A stretch of DNA of 9,488 bases, from contig JAEYZB010000047.1 of assembly GCA_023428205.1 (NCBI GenBank), positions 1 through 9,488 of the forward strand, in the 5' to 3' direction. Made by a program: the position numbers and the translations under genes. The stretch is from Bacteroidota bacterium (GTDB lineage: Bacteria > Bacteroidota > Bacteroidia > Chitinophagales > LD1). The notes under the pieces are model-generated. The model made no database searches, was not told where the DNA came from, and saw only the letters and a list, made by a program, of their open reading frames with translations. This document shows positions 1 through 6,709 of the stretch, one piece after another. Position 1 is the stretch's first letter, and the number at the start of each line of letters is the position of its first letter.

Positions 1-31
1 ACTCAGTACCGCGAATTTGGATAGTTGACAA

Positions 32-50
32 GACTCCTGCTCGTTTTTTC
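32..50 (+). repeat. Copy of the terminator-arm sequence found again at 7912-7929
   Basis: Positions 32-49 match 7912-7929 at 17 of 18 bases (GAYTCCTGCTCG followed by six T). The second copy is the 3' arm of the terminator behind the TPR gene. A shorter 13-base version (TGCTCGTTTTTTC, 38-50) recurs exactly at 7948-7960. No complementary left arm is visible in bases 1-31, so this copy cannot be called a terminator from the window. It may be part of a dispersed terminator family, or partly chance because of the T run. Confidence 0.45.
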
Positions 51-79
51 AGAGGGGCTTAGTTATCTATTTGAATAAA

Positions 80-99
80 AATATGACAAAAATCATATT
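80..99. promoter_or_regulatory. Palindromic operator candidate, CRP/FNR-like architecture
   Basis: AATATGA, six bases (CAAAAA), then TCATATT: a perfect inverted repeat with 7-bp arms. The inner form TATGA-N6-TCATA has the same 5-6-5 geometry as the CRP site TGTGA-N6-TCACA. Its centre (89.5) lies about 64 bp before the transcription start inferred from the -7 element at 140-147, close to the usual class I activator position. It precedes a stress and terminal-oxidase gene cluster, which fits an oxygen- or redox-sensing Crp/Fnr-family regulator. The palindrome is seen directly; the regulator is inferred. Confidence 0.5.
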
Positions 100-120
100 C
101 TGAACTTTCTTTCGTCATTT

Positions 121-147
121 TTTGGAAAAAGAGTACTTGTACATTTG
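121..147 (+). promoter_or_regulatory. Bacteroidota-type promoter of the respiratory cluster
   Basis: TACATTTG at 140-147 matches the Bacteroidota -7 consensus TAnnTTTG exactly. TTTG at 121-124 could be the -33 element, but the 15-bp spacing is shorter than the usual 17-21. Transcription would start near 154, leaving a leader of about 13 nt before the ATG at 167. This argues against the in-frame TTG at 122, which lies inside the promoter, as the start of the first gene. Confidence 0.55.
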
Positions 148-166
148 CGTCAGAAAAACAACGATT

Positions 167-667
167 ATGTGCGGACATTCTGATTCAGCCGACAAAATCA
201 TTCAAAAAATTGTACACGAAGTATACCCTGCGATTAAGGAGCAGTTTTACTTGGCGGAAACAGATGTTGATGATGTACATTTTTATGTTGCTCTCACCGC
301 GTTGAAAACAGAGTTTTCGTTGCTTTCAACTTATGAAACCCGCTTAGTTTTTCCATCAATATTGAAAGTGTTTAATACCAAACATCATACAGCCTTACCT
401 GAACTTCCGAACATCGCTGAGTTGCAGCAACTCACACGCCACAAGGAACAGCGATTGTTGCAACTTGTTCAGGGTTTTGCAAAAGAGTACGCAAAAACGG
501 AAATGAAAAATCCTGCTGTTGATAAATTAATTCGTCTTTTTTATGAGGATTTTACGCTTATCAAGAACGAATGGAATAATATGGTTTCAGTTTGGCAAAA
601 GGGTTGCGCTTGTTTTCAAAAAACAAATTTATTATTATTGAACAAAAAAGAATATGTCAAAGATTAA
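167..667 (+). CDS. Small helical protein, possibly a diverged hemerythrin-like four-helix bundle
   Basis: This 166-residue soluble protein is not firmly recognised. It is rich in helix-forming segments. The segment around residues 55-65 (YETRLVFPSIL) and the following HKEQ (92-95) resemble the E..LFP and H..E helices of hemerythrin-like domains. The full set of iron-ligand His/Glu motifs (HxxxE, HxxxH) is not evident, so any metal site would be altered or lost. Cys2 and a CAC motif (147-149) are notable. The ATG at 167 is preferred over a TTG at 122 because a promoter covers the latter. The gene overlaps the usp gene by 14 nt and leads the oxidase cluster, so a role linked to oxygen, nitric oxide or metal is possible but inferred. 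Confidence is high that it is a gene and low for the family. Confidence 0.7.
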   Translation: MCGHSDSADKIIQKIVHEVYPAIKEQFYLAETDVDDVHFYVALTALKTEFSLLSTYETRLVFPSILKVFNTKHHTALPELPNIAELQQLTRHKEQRLLQLVQGFAKEYAKTEMKNPAVDKLIRLFYEDFTLIKNEWNNMVSVWQKGCACFQKTNLLLLNKKEYVKD

Positions 668-1106
668 AAATATCCTATGTCCGATAGACTTCTCGGAGAC
701 ATCAAGTGAAGTATTGGAGTATGCTGTTCAATTGGCAAAGGCAAATAGTGCTTCCATTCATTTGTTGAGCGTAATGGAACCATTGGTTTTGATAGACTCT
801 GTTCCTGCCGACTATAATGAAATGGTAGAAAAGATGCGCGAGGCGCGTGAACATCTTTTAGATAAAGCAGTAGAGGAATTACAGGCTTCGGCTCCGCACC
901 TCAAAATAACTTCAGAGCTTTTAACTCAGTTTGATGCTGCCGATGCAATATTGGAAGCAGGAAAGAAAAATGCTGCGGACTTAATTGTAATGGGTTCTCA
1001 CGGCAGACGAGGATTAAGCCGTGTGCTGATGGGAAGCGTTGCGGAGAGTGTGATGCGCGAAGCGAATTGTCCGGTATTGATTTTGAAACTTAAAAAAGAC
1101 AAATAA
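654..1106 (+). CDS. Universal stress protein, UspA family (ATP-binding type)
   Basis: A single Usp domain of 150 residues, the normal length for the family. The N-terminal strand ILCPIDFSE carries the nucleotide-contacting Asp12. The C-terminal signature G114-x2-G117-x9-G127-S128 matches the ATP-binding motif of the MJ0577-like class, followed by the closing strand CPVLILK. It is cytoplasmic, with no signal peptide or membrane segment. Family members help cells survive starvation, oxidative or oxygen-limitation stress, usually by unknown biochemistry. Its ATG lies inside the end of the preceding gene, which suggests translational coupling, and cbaD begins 5 nt after its stop, so it is co-transcribed with the terminal oxidase. 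Usp genes often belong to oxygen-limitation regulons, in line with the palindrome upstream. Confidence 0.93.
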   Translation: MSKIKNILCPIDFSETSSEVLEYAVQLAKANSASIHLLSVMEPLVLIDSVPADYNEMVEKMREAREHLLDKAVEELQASAPHLKITSELLTQFDAADAILEAGKKNAADLIVMGSHGRRGLSRVLMGSVAESVMREANCPVLILKLKKDK

Positions 1107-1111
1107 TCATT

Positions 1112-1240
1112 ATGAAAAATAACACAGAAAACGAAGAATTTAAACCGAAAGGAGCTGTTGCATTTTTTATTGCGCTCTTGGCTCTTTGTGCGGGAATTTG
1201 GTACTACATTTATTCTCTCATGCTAAACGTAAATAAATAA
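1112..1240 (+). CDS. cbaD: ba3-type cytochrome c oxidase subunit IIa (CbaD-like), 42 aa
   Basis: A short gene of 42 codons between usp and cbaB. The N-terminus carries EEFKPKGAVAF, closely resembling the EEKPKGA start of Thermus ba3 subunit IIa, followed by one membrane helix (about residues 15-38) and a short polar tail. In ba3 oxidases this single-helix subunit packs against subunits I and II and replaces the first transmembrane helix of a canonical subunit II. The order IIa-II-I here is the Thermus cbaDBA order. It starts 5 nt after the usp stop and ends 4 nt before cbaB. Small size makes it easy to miss; the KPKGA motif, single helix and position together make the call strong. I recalled the Thermus sequence from memory, without an alignment. 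Confidence 0.85.
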   Translation: MKNNTENEEFKPKGAVAFFIALLALCAGIWYYIYSLMLNVNK

Positions 1241-1244
1241 TACT

Positions 1245-1694
1245 ATGGATAAAATAGAATTAAGGGTTATGGCGGCTTCCGGCACCCTGCTTGCGATATT
1301 TTTAGTGTCGTTGCTCTATGCTACAACCGCCCGAAAAATTGATGTTCCGGCTTGTGTTCCGTACAGCGGAGCTTTCAAGCAAGCGCAGCTAAAGCAGGTG
1401 GATAGTAATACCTATGAAGGTTTTTTTGTGGCAAAAATGTGGGCATTTGAGCCGAGTGAAGTGTATATTCCTGTGGGTAGCGAATTAGATATTTATCTCA
1501 CTTCACAAGATGTGGTTCATGGATTTCACATTGAGAAAAAAGGAGTAAATATGATGGCTGTTCCGGGGGCGATTTCCAAACAGACGGTTCGTTTTGACGA
1601 GCCTGGTGTTTATAAAATTGTGTGCCATGAATATTGTGGTACCGGACACCAAAATATGGAAAGTGAAATCATTGTAAACCATCTTTTAAAATAA
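1245..1694 (+). CDS. cbaB: ba3-type cytochrome c oxidase subunit II (CuA domain)
   Basis: 149 residues: one N-terminal membrane anchor (about 9-26), then a periplasmic cupredoxin domain holding the binuclear CuA centre that takes electrons from cytochrome c. All expected ligands are present: His92 in the VHGFH strand, then Cys127, Glu129 (backbone carbonyl ligand), Cys131, His135 and Met138 in CHEYCGTGHQNM. The single anchor and short length are typical of B-type (ba3) subunit II; A-type proteins are longer with two anchors. The companion helix comes from CbaD just upstream. cbaA follows after 5 nt. Nothing looks truncated. Confidence 0.95.
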   Translation: MDKIELRVMAASGTLLAIFLVSLLYATTARKIDVPACVPYSGAFKQAQLKQVDSNTYEGFFVAKMWAFEPSEVYIPVGSELDIYLTSQDVVHGFHIEKKGVNMMAVPGAISKQTVRFDEPGVYKIVCHEYCGTGHQNMESEIIVNHLLK

Positions 1695-1699
1695 GAAAT

Positions 1700-3379
1700 A
1701 TGAAAATCAGTAAATCATTAAAAACGGTTCTTCTAATAGAATTATTACTACCCGTTACGCTGCTTTTGATCGGTATTTATCACGGATTGATGCAGGTGAT
1801 ATATCGCTCAGGATTATTGAATTCTGCTAAAGAATTGCACTTGGATTATTATCAAGGTTTGACACTCCACGGTGTGATTAATGCGGTGGTCCTTACCACA
1901 TTTTTTGCCGTGGCATTCGGTCATGCTTGTATTGCATATTTTCTGAAGAAAGAGCCGACTAAATCAATTTCATGGTTGTCGTTGGTATTGATGGTTGTTG
2001 GAACTTTAGCGGCAGCTTGGGCAATGTTGGCCGGCAAAGCAAGTGTCCTTTATACGTTTTATGCTCCATTAAAAGCGCATCCTCTCTTTTATTTAGGAAC
2101 GGCTGTGTTGATTGTGGGAAGTTGGATTGCGTATTTTGATTGGGTCTTTATTTATCGCAGATGGAGAAAAGAAAATCCGGACGCAGAACTTCCCTTAGCG
2201 ATTTTAGGTACGTTGGTGAATTTTACAATATGGTTTATTTGTACCTTGGCAGTGGCTTATGAAGTGTTGGTATTATTGGTGCCTTGGTCGTTGGGATGGA
2301 CCGATACGGTTAATGTTCCATTGACGAGAATGTTGTTTTGGTTTTTTGGACATGCGTTGGTTTACTTTTGGTTGTTGCCCGGTTACATTATGTTTTATAC
2401 CATGTTGCCGAAACTTTCAGGAGGAAAGTTATTTAGTGAAAACGCGGGACGTTTGGCCTTTTTCCTATTCTTGATTTTATCTATTCCGGTAGGTGTTCAC
2501 CACCAGTTTTCAGAGCCTGCTTTTAGTCCATCTACAAAATTGTTTCAAAGTATTTTAACATTTGGCGTTGCATTGCCAAGTTTTATTACGGCATTTACAA
2601 TCGCGGCTTCATTGGAGTACGGAGCGTGGAAACGCAAATCGCGCGGCCTGTTCGGCTGGATGCTTAATCAGCCGTATTTTGACACGCGCGTACCGTTATT
2701 TGGTTATTTGATTTGCGGATTAATATTGTTTATCTTCGGTGGAGTTACCGGTTTGGTGAACTCCTCTTATTCTCTCAATTCCATGGTACACAATACCGCT
2801 TGGATGCCGGGGCATTTTCATATGACTGTTGCAGGGCCTGTTTTTTTGGCTATCATTGGAATGGCATTGCATATTGCTGCTTCCGTGAGCGGAAAAGAAA
2901 TTCGCTTTAAAAACTTTTATGTAATGACACCCTATTTGTGGACTATTGGTATTGCCGTATTTTCTACCGGATTGATGATTGGTGGTTTGCGTGGTGAACC
3001 AAGAAGAACTAACTTGGGACTTACTTATTTGAATCCGGAGAATAGCCTGTTCCGTCCTGAATGGGTTTCAACTACTAATTTAGCATTGTTTGGAGGGATT
3101 ATCATGACAATAGCATTTGTGCTATATGTAACATCTTTTTTTGCAACTCTATTTAGCAAAAAAACAAACGAGGAAATATTGGATTTCCCTGTTGCCGAAC
3201 CATTGCATAAAGAGCCGAGAGTACAGATTTTACAGTCTTTTACCCCTTGGTTGGTAATTATGGGACTGGTGATTTTGTTGGCTTATGTACCGGCATTGAT
3301 GGACGCATTCAAGTACACCGGGGAAGGAGCTCCGGCTTACGAACCGGAAAGTCCAACTCCAATTATTAATACTAAGTAG
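1700..3379 (+). CDS. cbaA: ba3-type (B-family) cytochrome c oxidase subunit I
   Basis: Catalytic heme-copper subunit of the inner-membrane terminal oxidase, reducing O2 to water and pumping protons; 559 residues, close to the Thermus ba3 subunit (about 562). Visible ligands: His57 (LTLHG) and His374 for the low-spin heme, His372 for the high-spin heme (GHFH), and His218, His267 and His268 for CuB. Tyr222 in GHALVY is placed to form the cross-linked His-Tyr. The motif GHALVYFWLLP, in place of the A-type GHPEVY, lacks the D-pathway Glu and marks the B family, which uses a single K-type proton path and often has high O2 affinity. About 13 membrane helices are expected; a polar tail follows the last one (513-532). 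It starts 5 nt after cbaB, and the SCO gene follows after 9 nt. Confidence 0.96.
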   Translation: MKISKSLKTVLLIELLLPVTLLLIGIYHGLMQVIYRSGLLNSAKELHLDYYQGLTLHGVINAVVLTTFFAVAFGHACIAYFLKKEPTKSISWLSLVLMVVGTLAAAWAMLAGKASVLYTFYAPLKAHPLFYLGTAVLIVGSWIAYFDWVFIYRRWRKENPDAELPLAILGTLVNFTIWFICTLAVAYEVLVLLVPWSLGWTDTVNVPLTRMLFWFFGHALVYFWLLPGYIMFYTMLPKLSGGKLFSENAGRLAFFLFLILSIPVGVHHQFSEPAFSPSTKLFQSILTFGVALPSFITAFTIAASLEYGAWKRKSRGLFGWMLNQPYFDTRVPLFGYLICGLILFIFGGVTGLVNSSYSLNSMVHNTAWMPGHFHMTVAGPVFLAIIGMALHIAASVSGKEIRFKNFYVMTPYLWTIGIAVFSTGLMIGGLRGEPRRTNLGLTYLNPENSLFRPEWVSTTNLALFGGIIMTIAFVLYVTSFFATLFSKKTNEEILDFPVAEPLHKEPRVQILQSFTPWLVIMGLVILLAYVPALMDAFKYTGEGAPAYEPESPTPIINTK

Positions 3380-3388
3380 TCATCTGTC

Positions 3389-4048
3389 ATGGACAAAAGA
3401 GCCTTATTCTCTGTTTTCTTTTTGTTGGCGGTAGTGCTCACAGCATTCAGCGGTTACTCTGCATGGACGGGGTGGGAAAGTAGAATGATGTCATTGCCTT
3501 ATTACGGTAGTGGTTCTGTAGCGCAAAATGTAAGTGATTGTGAGGCGCTGGGAATCGAGGCTGTGTCGCAGTTTTCGTTCAGCAATCAGGAAGGTGCAAT
3601 CGTGGATCAGGATTTTGTGAAAAATAAAATATGGGTGGCGAATTATTTTTTTACGCATTGTCCGTCTATCTGTCCTCGAATGAGCACAAACATGGCTGAT
3701 TTGCAAAAACAATTTGCAAAAGAAGAAGATATCCGTTTTATTTCTTTTAGCTGCGATCCGGAACGCGATAGTGTGAGCCTCTTGAAAGAATACGCAGATC
3801 GTTATCACATCAACTCTGCTCAGTGGCAATTAGCAACCGGCAATAAAACGGAATTGTACCGTTTTGCGCGTAAACAGTTGCAAATTGTGGCGACTGATGG
3901 CGATGGTGGTGAGGGTGATTTTATCCATTCACAAAATTTTGTGCTGATTGATAAAAACGGTTTTGTCCGCGGTTATTACGATGGTACAGATGAAGCGCAT
4001 ATTGCGCAATTGATTAAAGATATAGAGAAACTCAAACAAACCTTTTAA
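3389..4048 (+). CDS. SCO1/SenC/PrrC-family copper chaperone for CuA assembly
   Basis: 219 residues: an N-terminal membrane anchor (about 6-25) and a periplasm-facing thioredoxin-like domain. The copper/redox motif Cys91-x3-Cys95 sits in FFTHCPSICPRM, and the third ligand His180 in DFIHSQNF; DP (123-124) and the GFVRGYYDGT strand near the C-terminus also fit the family. SCO proteins deliver copper to, or keep reduced, the CuA cysteines of oxidase subunit II, so its place directly after cbaA indicates dedicated assembly of this oxidase. An acidic/Gly insert (DGDGGEGD, about 170-177) before the His is common in this family. Spacing is 9 nt from cbaA and 20 nt to the cytochrome gene. Confidence 0.95.
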   Translation: MDKRALFSVFFLLAVVLTAFSGYSAWTGWESRMMSLPYYGSGSVAQNVSDCEALGIEAVSQFSFSNQEGAIVDQDFVKNKIWVANYFFTHCPSICPRMSTNMADLQKQFAKEEDIRFISFSCDPERDSVSLLKEYADRYHINSAQWQLATGNKTELYRFARKQLQIVATDGDGGEGDFIHSQNFVLIDKNGFVRGYYDGTDEAHIAQLIKDIEKLKQTF

Positions 4049-4068
4049 AACAAGTAAATTATATAGAA

Positions 4069-4593
4069 ATGAAAAAGCTATTTTTTGTTACCGTATTTTT
4101 CAGTGCAATGACTGCTTTTGCACAAACAGATATTGAAGCGGGAAAAACAACTTTCAAAAGTCGCTGTGCGGCCTGCCACAACGTTGATAAAGCACTTGTC
4201 GGTCCTGCATTGAAAGATGTAGAGAAACGTTATAGTGAGAAATGGATCATTGATTTCGTTCGATCTTCGCAAACGATGATAAAAAACGGAGATAAAGATG
4301 CCGTTGCGATTTTCAACCAAATGAATCAGGCTGTAATGCCCGATCATGCGGATTTGAAAGATGCAGATGTATTGAACATCTTGGCGTATGTAAAAGACGA
4401 ATCGGCAAAGCTTGAAGCGAAAGCCGGTGAAGCGCCATTCCAACGTCCGGCCGAAGTGAAAGGTTCGGAGAGGCCGCTTTCTATTTCAAATGACCGTTGG
4501 GTTTTTATCGGATTTTTCATTTTGGTCATTTTGATAATTGTGATGCTTGATAAAGCAATTAAAGTACAATCAATGACTAGAGACAAAGAGTAA
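4069..4593 (+). CDS. Monoheme cytochrome c with C-terminal membrane anchor
   Basis: 174 residues. A Sec signal peptide (1-18, ending AFA) is followed by a class I cytochrome c domain (about 20-112) with the heme-binding CAACH at 33-37 and likely axial Met90 in VMPDH. A linker rich in Ala, Glu and Pro leads to one membrane helix (about 144-160) and a short, basic cytoplasmic tail. The heme domain is thus held at the outer face of the inner membrane. As the last gene of the oxidase cluster, its probable role is to carry electrons to the CuA site of CbaB; the upstream donor is unknown. It is anchored at the C-terminus, whereas many anchored cytochromes use an uncleaved N-terminal helix. Confidence 0.92.
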   Translation: MKKLFFVTVFFSAMTAFAQTDIEAGKTTFKSRCAACHNVDKALVGPALKDVEKRYSEKWIIDFVRSSQTMIKNGDKDAVAIFNQMNQAVMPDHADLKDADVLNILAYVKDESAKLEAKAGEAPFQRPAEVKGSERPLSISNDRWVFIGFFILVILIIVMLDKAIKVQSMTRDKE

Positions 4594-4620
4594 TTGTGGA
4601 GGCGGATTCATGCACTTTTA

Positions 4621-4628
4621 TATCTTAG
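4621..4628 (+). promoter_or_regulatory. Probable -7 element of the dprA promoter
   Basis: TATCTTAG matches TAnnTTTG at all but one fixed position and would place the transcript start near 4635, about 18 nt before the dprA ATG. The nearest TTG (4594-4596) is 24 bp upstream, longer than usual. No terminator-like hairpin is visible between the cytochrome gene and here, so read-through from the respiratory cluster is possible. Confidence 0.35.
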
Positions 4629-4652
4629 CAGACAACAAGTGTATTTTGTTTT

Positions 4653-5747
4653 ATGCTTCACGAAATTGCCTTAACCCTTATTCCTAACATTGGTTCTGCA
4701 ATGATTCAGAACTTGGTTGCGTATTGTGGAAGCGCTGAAAAAGTATTTTCTGCTTCGCAAGCCAAATTGATAAAAGTGCCGAATATCGGTCCTGAACGCG
4801 CTCGCTCTATCATAGAAAATAAGCACGTTTTACAGCAAGCGGAAGAAGAATTGAAATTTATTTCTGATTACAACATTCAACCCCTTTTCTTTACTTCCGA
4901 AAATTATCCGCAACGATTGAGAGAATGTTCGGATATGCCCGCGATGCTCTATTACAAAGGTGTTGCCGATTTGAATGCTGCTAAAATTGTTGGTATTGTC
5001 GGCACGCGAAACATTACAGAATACGGGAAAGAGATTACAAAAAACATAGTGAAGGACTTGCAAGATTCAAATATCTTGATTGTAAGTGGATTGGCTTATG
5101 GGGTGGATGTTCACGCACATCAAGCTGCATTAGAGGTAGGATTACCGACAGTTGGAGTTTTAGGACACGGACTAAATCAGATGTACCCGCAACAACATCG
5201 TAATGTAGCAAAGCGGATGGTAGAGCAAGGTGGTTTATTGACAGAATACTCATCGAAAGAGAAATTTATGCCACATAATTTTCCTCAGCGAAACCGGATT
5301 GTTGCGGGGATGTGCGATGCTGTAGTCGTTGTTGAATCCGCTGTAAAAGGCGGTGCGGTAATTACCGCAAACATTGCTAATTCGTATAATCGAGATGTGT
5401 TTGCTGTGCCGGGCAGAGTAGGCGATAAATATAGCGCGGGCTGCAATTTTTTGGTTAAAACCTATAAAGCGCAAATCGTGGAAAACGGGAAAGATGTTTT
5501 AGATGCGATGTTATGGGACAACACGGAAACGCAAAGCAAAAAATCAGTAAAACAAATTACACTTCCGCTTTCAAAAGATGAGCAAAAAATCTATCAATTA
5601 TTGCAGGAACAAAACGAATTGGAAATAGACCGAATAGCTGTTTTGTGTACAATGAACCCAAGTAAATTGGCGGGCGTTTTATTGGAAATGGAAATGAATG
5701 AAGTAATCGTTTCTTTACCCGGTAAACGTTATAAATTGACTCGCTAA
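4653..5747 (+). CDS. dprA: DNA-processing protein DprA (Smf)
   Basis: 364 residues, the usual length. Three parts are visible: an N-terminal helix-hairpin-helix/SAM-like region (about 5-60, with two PNIG turns), the central Rossmann-like DprA domain (about 75-285), and a C-terminal winged-helix domain of the DML1-like type (about 305-362). Signature segments: VGIVGTRN (113-120), SGLAYGVD (145-152), the GGLLTEY turn, FPQRNRIVAG (210-219), VVVESAVKGGAVITA, and DVFAVPGRVGDKYSAGCN (248-265). DprA binds incoming single-stranded DNA and loads RecA during natural transformation; it is also widespread in species not known to be competent. Its TAA overlaps the stop codon of the convergent gene on the other strand. 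No other competence gene is in the window. Confidence 0.96.
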   Translation: MLHEIALTLIPNIGSAMIQNLVAYCGSAEKVFSASQAKLIKVPNIGPERARSIIENKHVLQQAEEELKFISDYNIQPLFFTSENYPQRLRECSDMPAMLYYKGVADLNAAKIVGIVGTRNITEYGKEITKNIVKDLQDSNILIVSGLAYGVDVHAHQAALEVGLPTVGVLGHGLNQMYPQQHRNVAKRMVEQGGLLTEYSSKEKFMPHNFPQRNRIVAGMCDAVVVVESAVKGGAVITANIANSYNRDVFAVPGRVGDKYSAGCNFLVKTYKAQIVENGKDVLDAMLWDNTETQSKKSVKQITLPLSKDEQKIYQLLQEQNELEIDRIAVLCTMNPSKLAGVLLEMEMNEVIVSLPGKRYKLTR

Positions 5748-6709
5748 GAAGTTTTTACAAAACCTTTCACGGAGCCGTAAATTCCTTGCAGAGACCGGAA
5801 GTTCAGGGGGAATTCCAGAAAGACATGCAACATACTCAATAGCAATAATGCTTGTAATCCTACAATGTAATTATAGGCATACAGCGCTACACTTCCTGCC
5901 CATAGAATCGCTGTGCTGATGAGCCATTTTTTGGGGACATCGTGCCAACGAATTACAGACGTTTTAGAAAACCAATTTAAATAATGATAAGTGTATGCAA
6001 ATGCGACTAAACGCATTACGCTTGTTCCTAATTTGGAATTGAAAACTTTTTCGACTGTAGGTTGTGCATCACCCAAAAAGTGCATTATGGTTTGATTTAC
6101 GAACGCGAAATTTGTGGCGGTAATATTTTGTTTTGCGTATTCGCTTACTTCGTAAAAAGAGAATGTCGGGTGAAAAACGAAAAAACTTATGGCACACAAC
6201 ACAAACACGATTACAGAAATCAGTCCTGTAACACTTTTGTTTTTCAGCGCACCTTGAATAATGAATAAGCCTGTAAAAAGAAAAACGTGAATTAGTGTGG
6301 GAAGCAGCACCGCAAAAATCAAAAAAAAGTTGCGAGTTTTTAGAAAGACCAATCCAATCAAAAAGCCGATAGCAATAGCAATCAGCTTATATAAGAAATT
6401 GTCAAACAAAATCATTCCAAGAGCACTTGCAAATGCTAAAAATAAACATAGCGCATTGCTTTCGGGCGGTGCCTTAAAAATGAACGTCATTGATATCAAC
6501 ACCAAACACAAAAAGATCAACCAAACGAAATCGTATTTTCCGGTGGCAAAATAGCTGCGTTTGTGCAGCCAGCCAATTTCCGTGAGGTAGTGCAATGGTC
6601 CTAACACTGCGTACGAAAACAAAAATAATTCAAAGGGCAATATAAATGCCGCCACGCTTGCCAAAAGCATCAGCGCGATATTTAAAATGTCAATTTTTAC
6701 AGTATTCAT
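5744..6709 (-). CDS. Polytopic membrane protein of unknown function with histidines in membrane helices
   Basis: 321 residues and very hydrophobic, with about 8-9 predicted membrane helices. I do not recognise a named family. Notable conserved-looking segments: GPLHYLTEIGWLHKR (about 37-51), PTLIHVF (137-143), AYTYHYLNWF (238-247), IRWHDV (253-258) and LHVFLEFPLNF (294-304). Single His residues in or next to separate helices (His40, His141, His242, His295, plus Glu299) could form a metal site, as in some integral-membrane oxygenases such as the Brp/Blh family; this is speculation. The ATG at 6709 is chosen over an in-frame TTG at 6718 because it overlaps the osmC stop as TAATG, a coupling arrangement. 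It converges with dprA, and the two stop codons overlap (5744-5747). Confidence 0.85.
   Translation of the reverse strand: MNTVKIDILNIALMLLASVAAFILPFELFLFSYAVLGPLHYLTEIGWLHKRSYFATGKYDFVWLIFLCLVLISMTFIFKAPPESNALCLFLAFASALGMILFDNFLYKLIAIAIGFLIGLVFLKTRNFFLIFAVLLPTLIHVFLFTGLFIIQGALKNKSVTGLISVIVFVLCAISFFVFHPTFSFYEVSEYAKQNITATNFAFVNQTIMHFLGDAQPTVEKVFNSKLGTSVMRLVAFAYTYHYLNWFSKTSVIRWHDVPKKWLISTAILWAGSVALYAYNYIVGLQALLLLSMLHVFLEFPLNFRSLQGIYGSVKGFVKTS

Noticed and set aside
122..166. TTG start giving 15 extra residues to the first gene
   Set aside because: The interval contains an exact TAnnTTTG promoter element, so transcription probably begins inside it.
1700..3379. Nitric oxide reductase or A-type/cbb3-type oxidase identity for the heme-copper subunit
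   Set aside because: The CuB ligands and the GHALVY His-Tyr pair, a CuA subunit II and a subunit IIa next door all point to a B-type cytochrome c oxidase; no NorC or FixO/FixP-like partner is present.
3491..3829. 112-codon reading frame antisense to the SCO gene
   Set aside because: It lies wholly inside a well-supported gene, has His/Arg/Thr-rich shadow composition and no recognisable domain.
4078..4443. 121-codon reading frame antisense to the cytochrome c gene
   Set aside because: Complete overlap with a gene showing signal peptide and CAACH motif; the translation looks like an antisense shadow.
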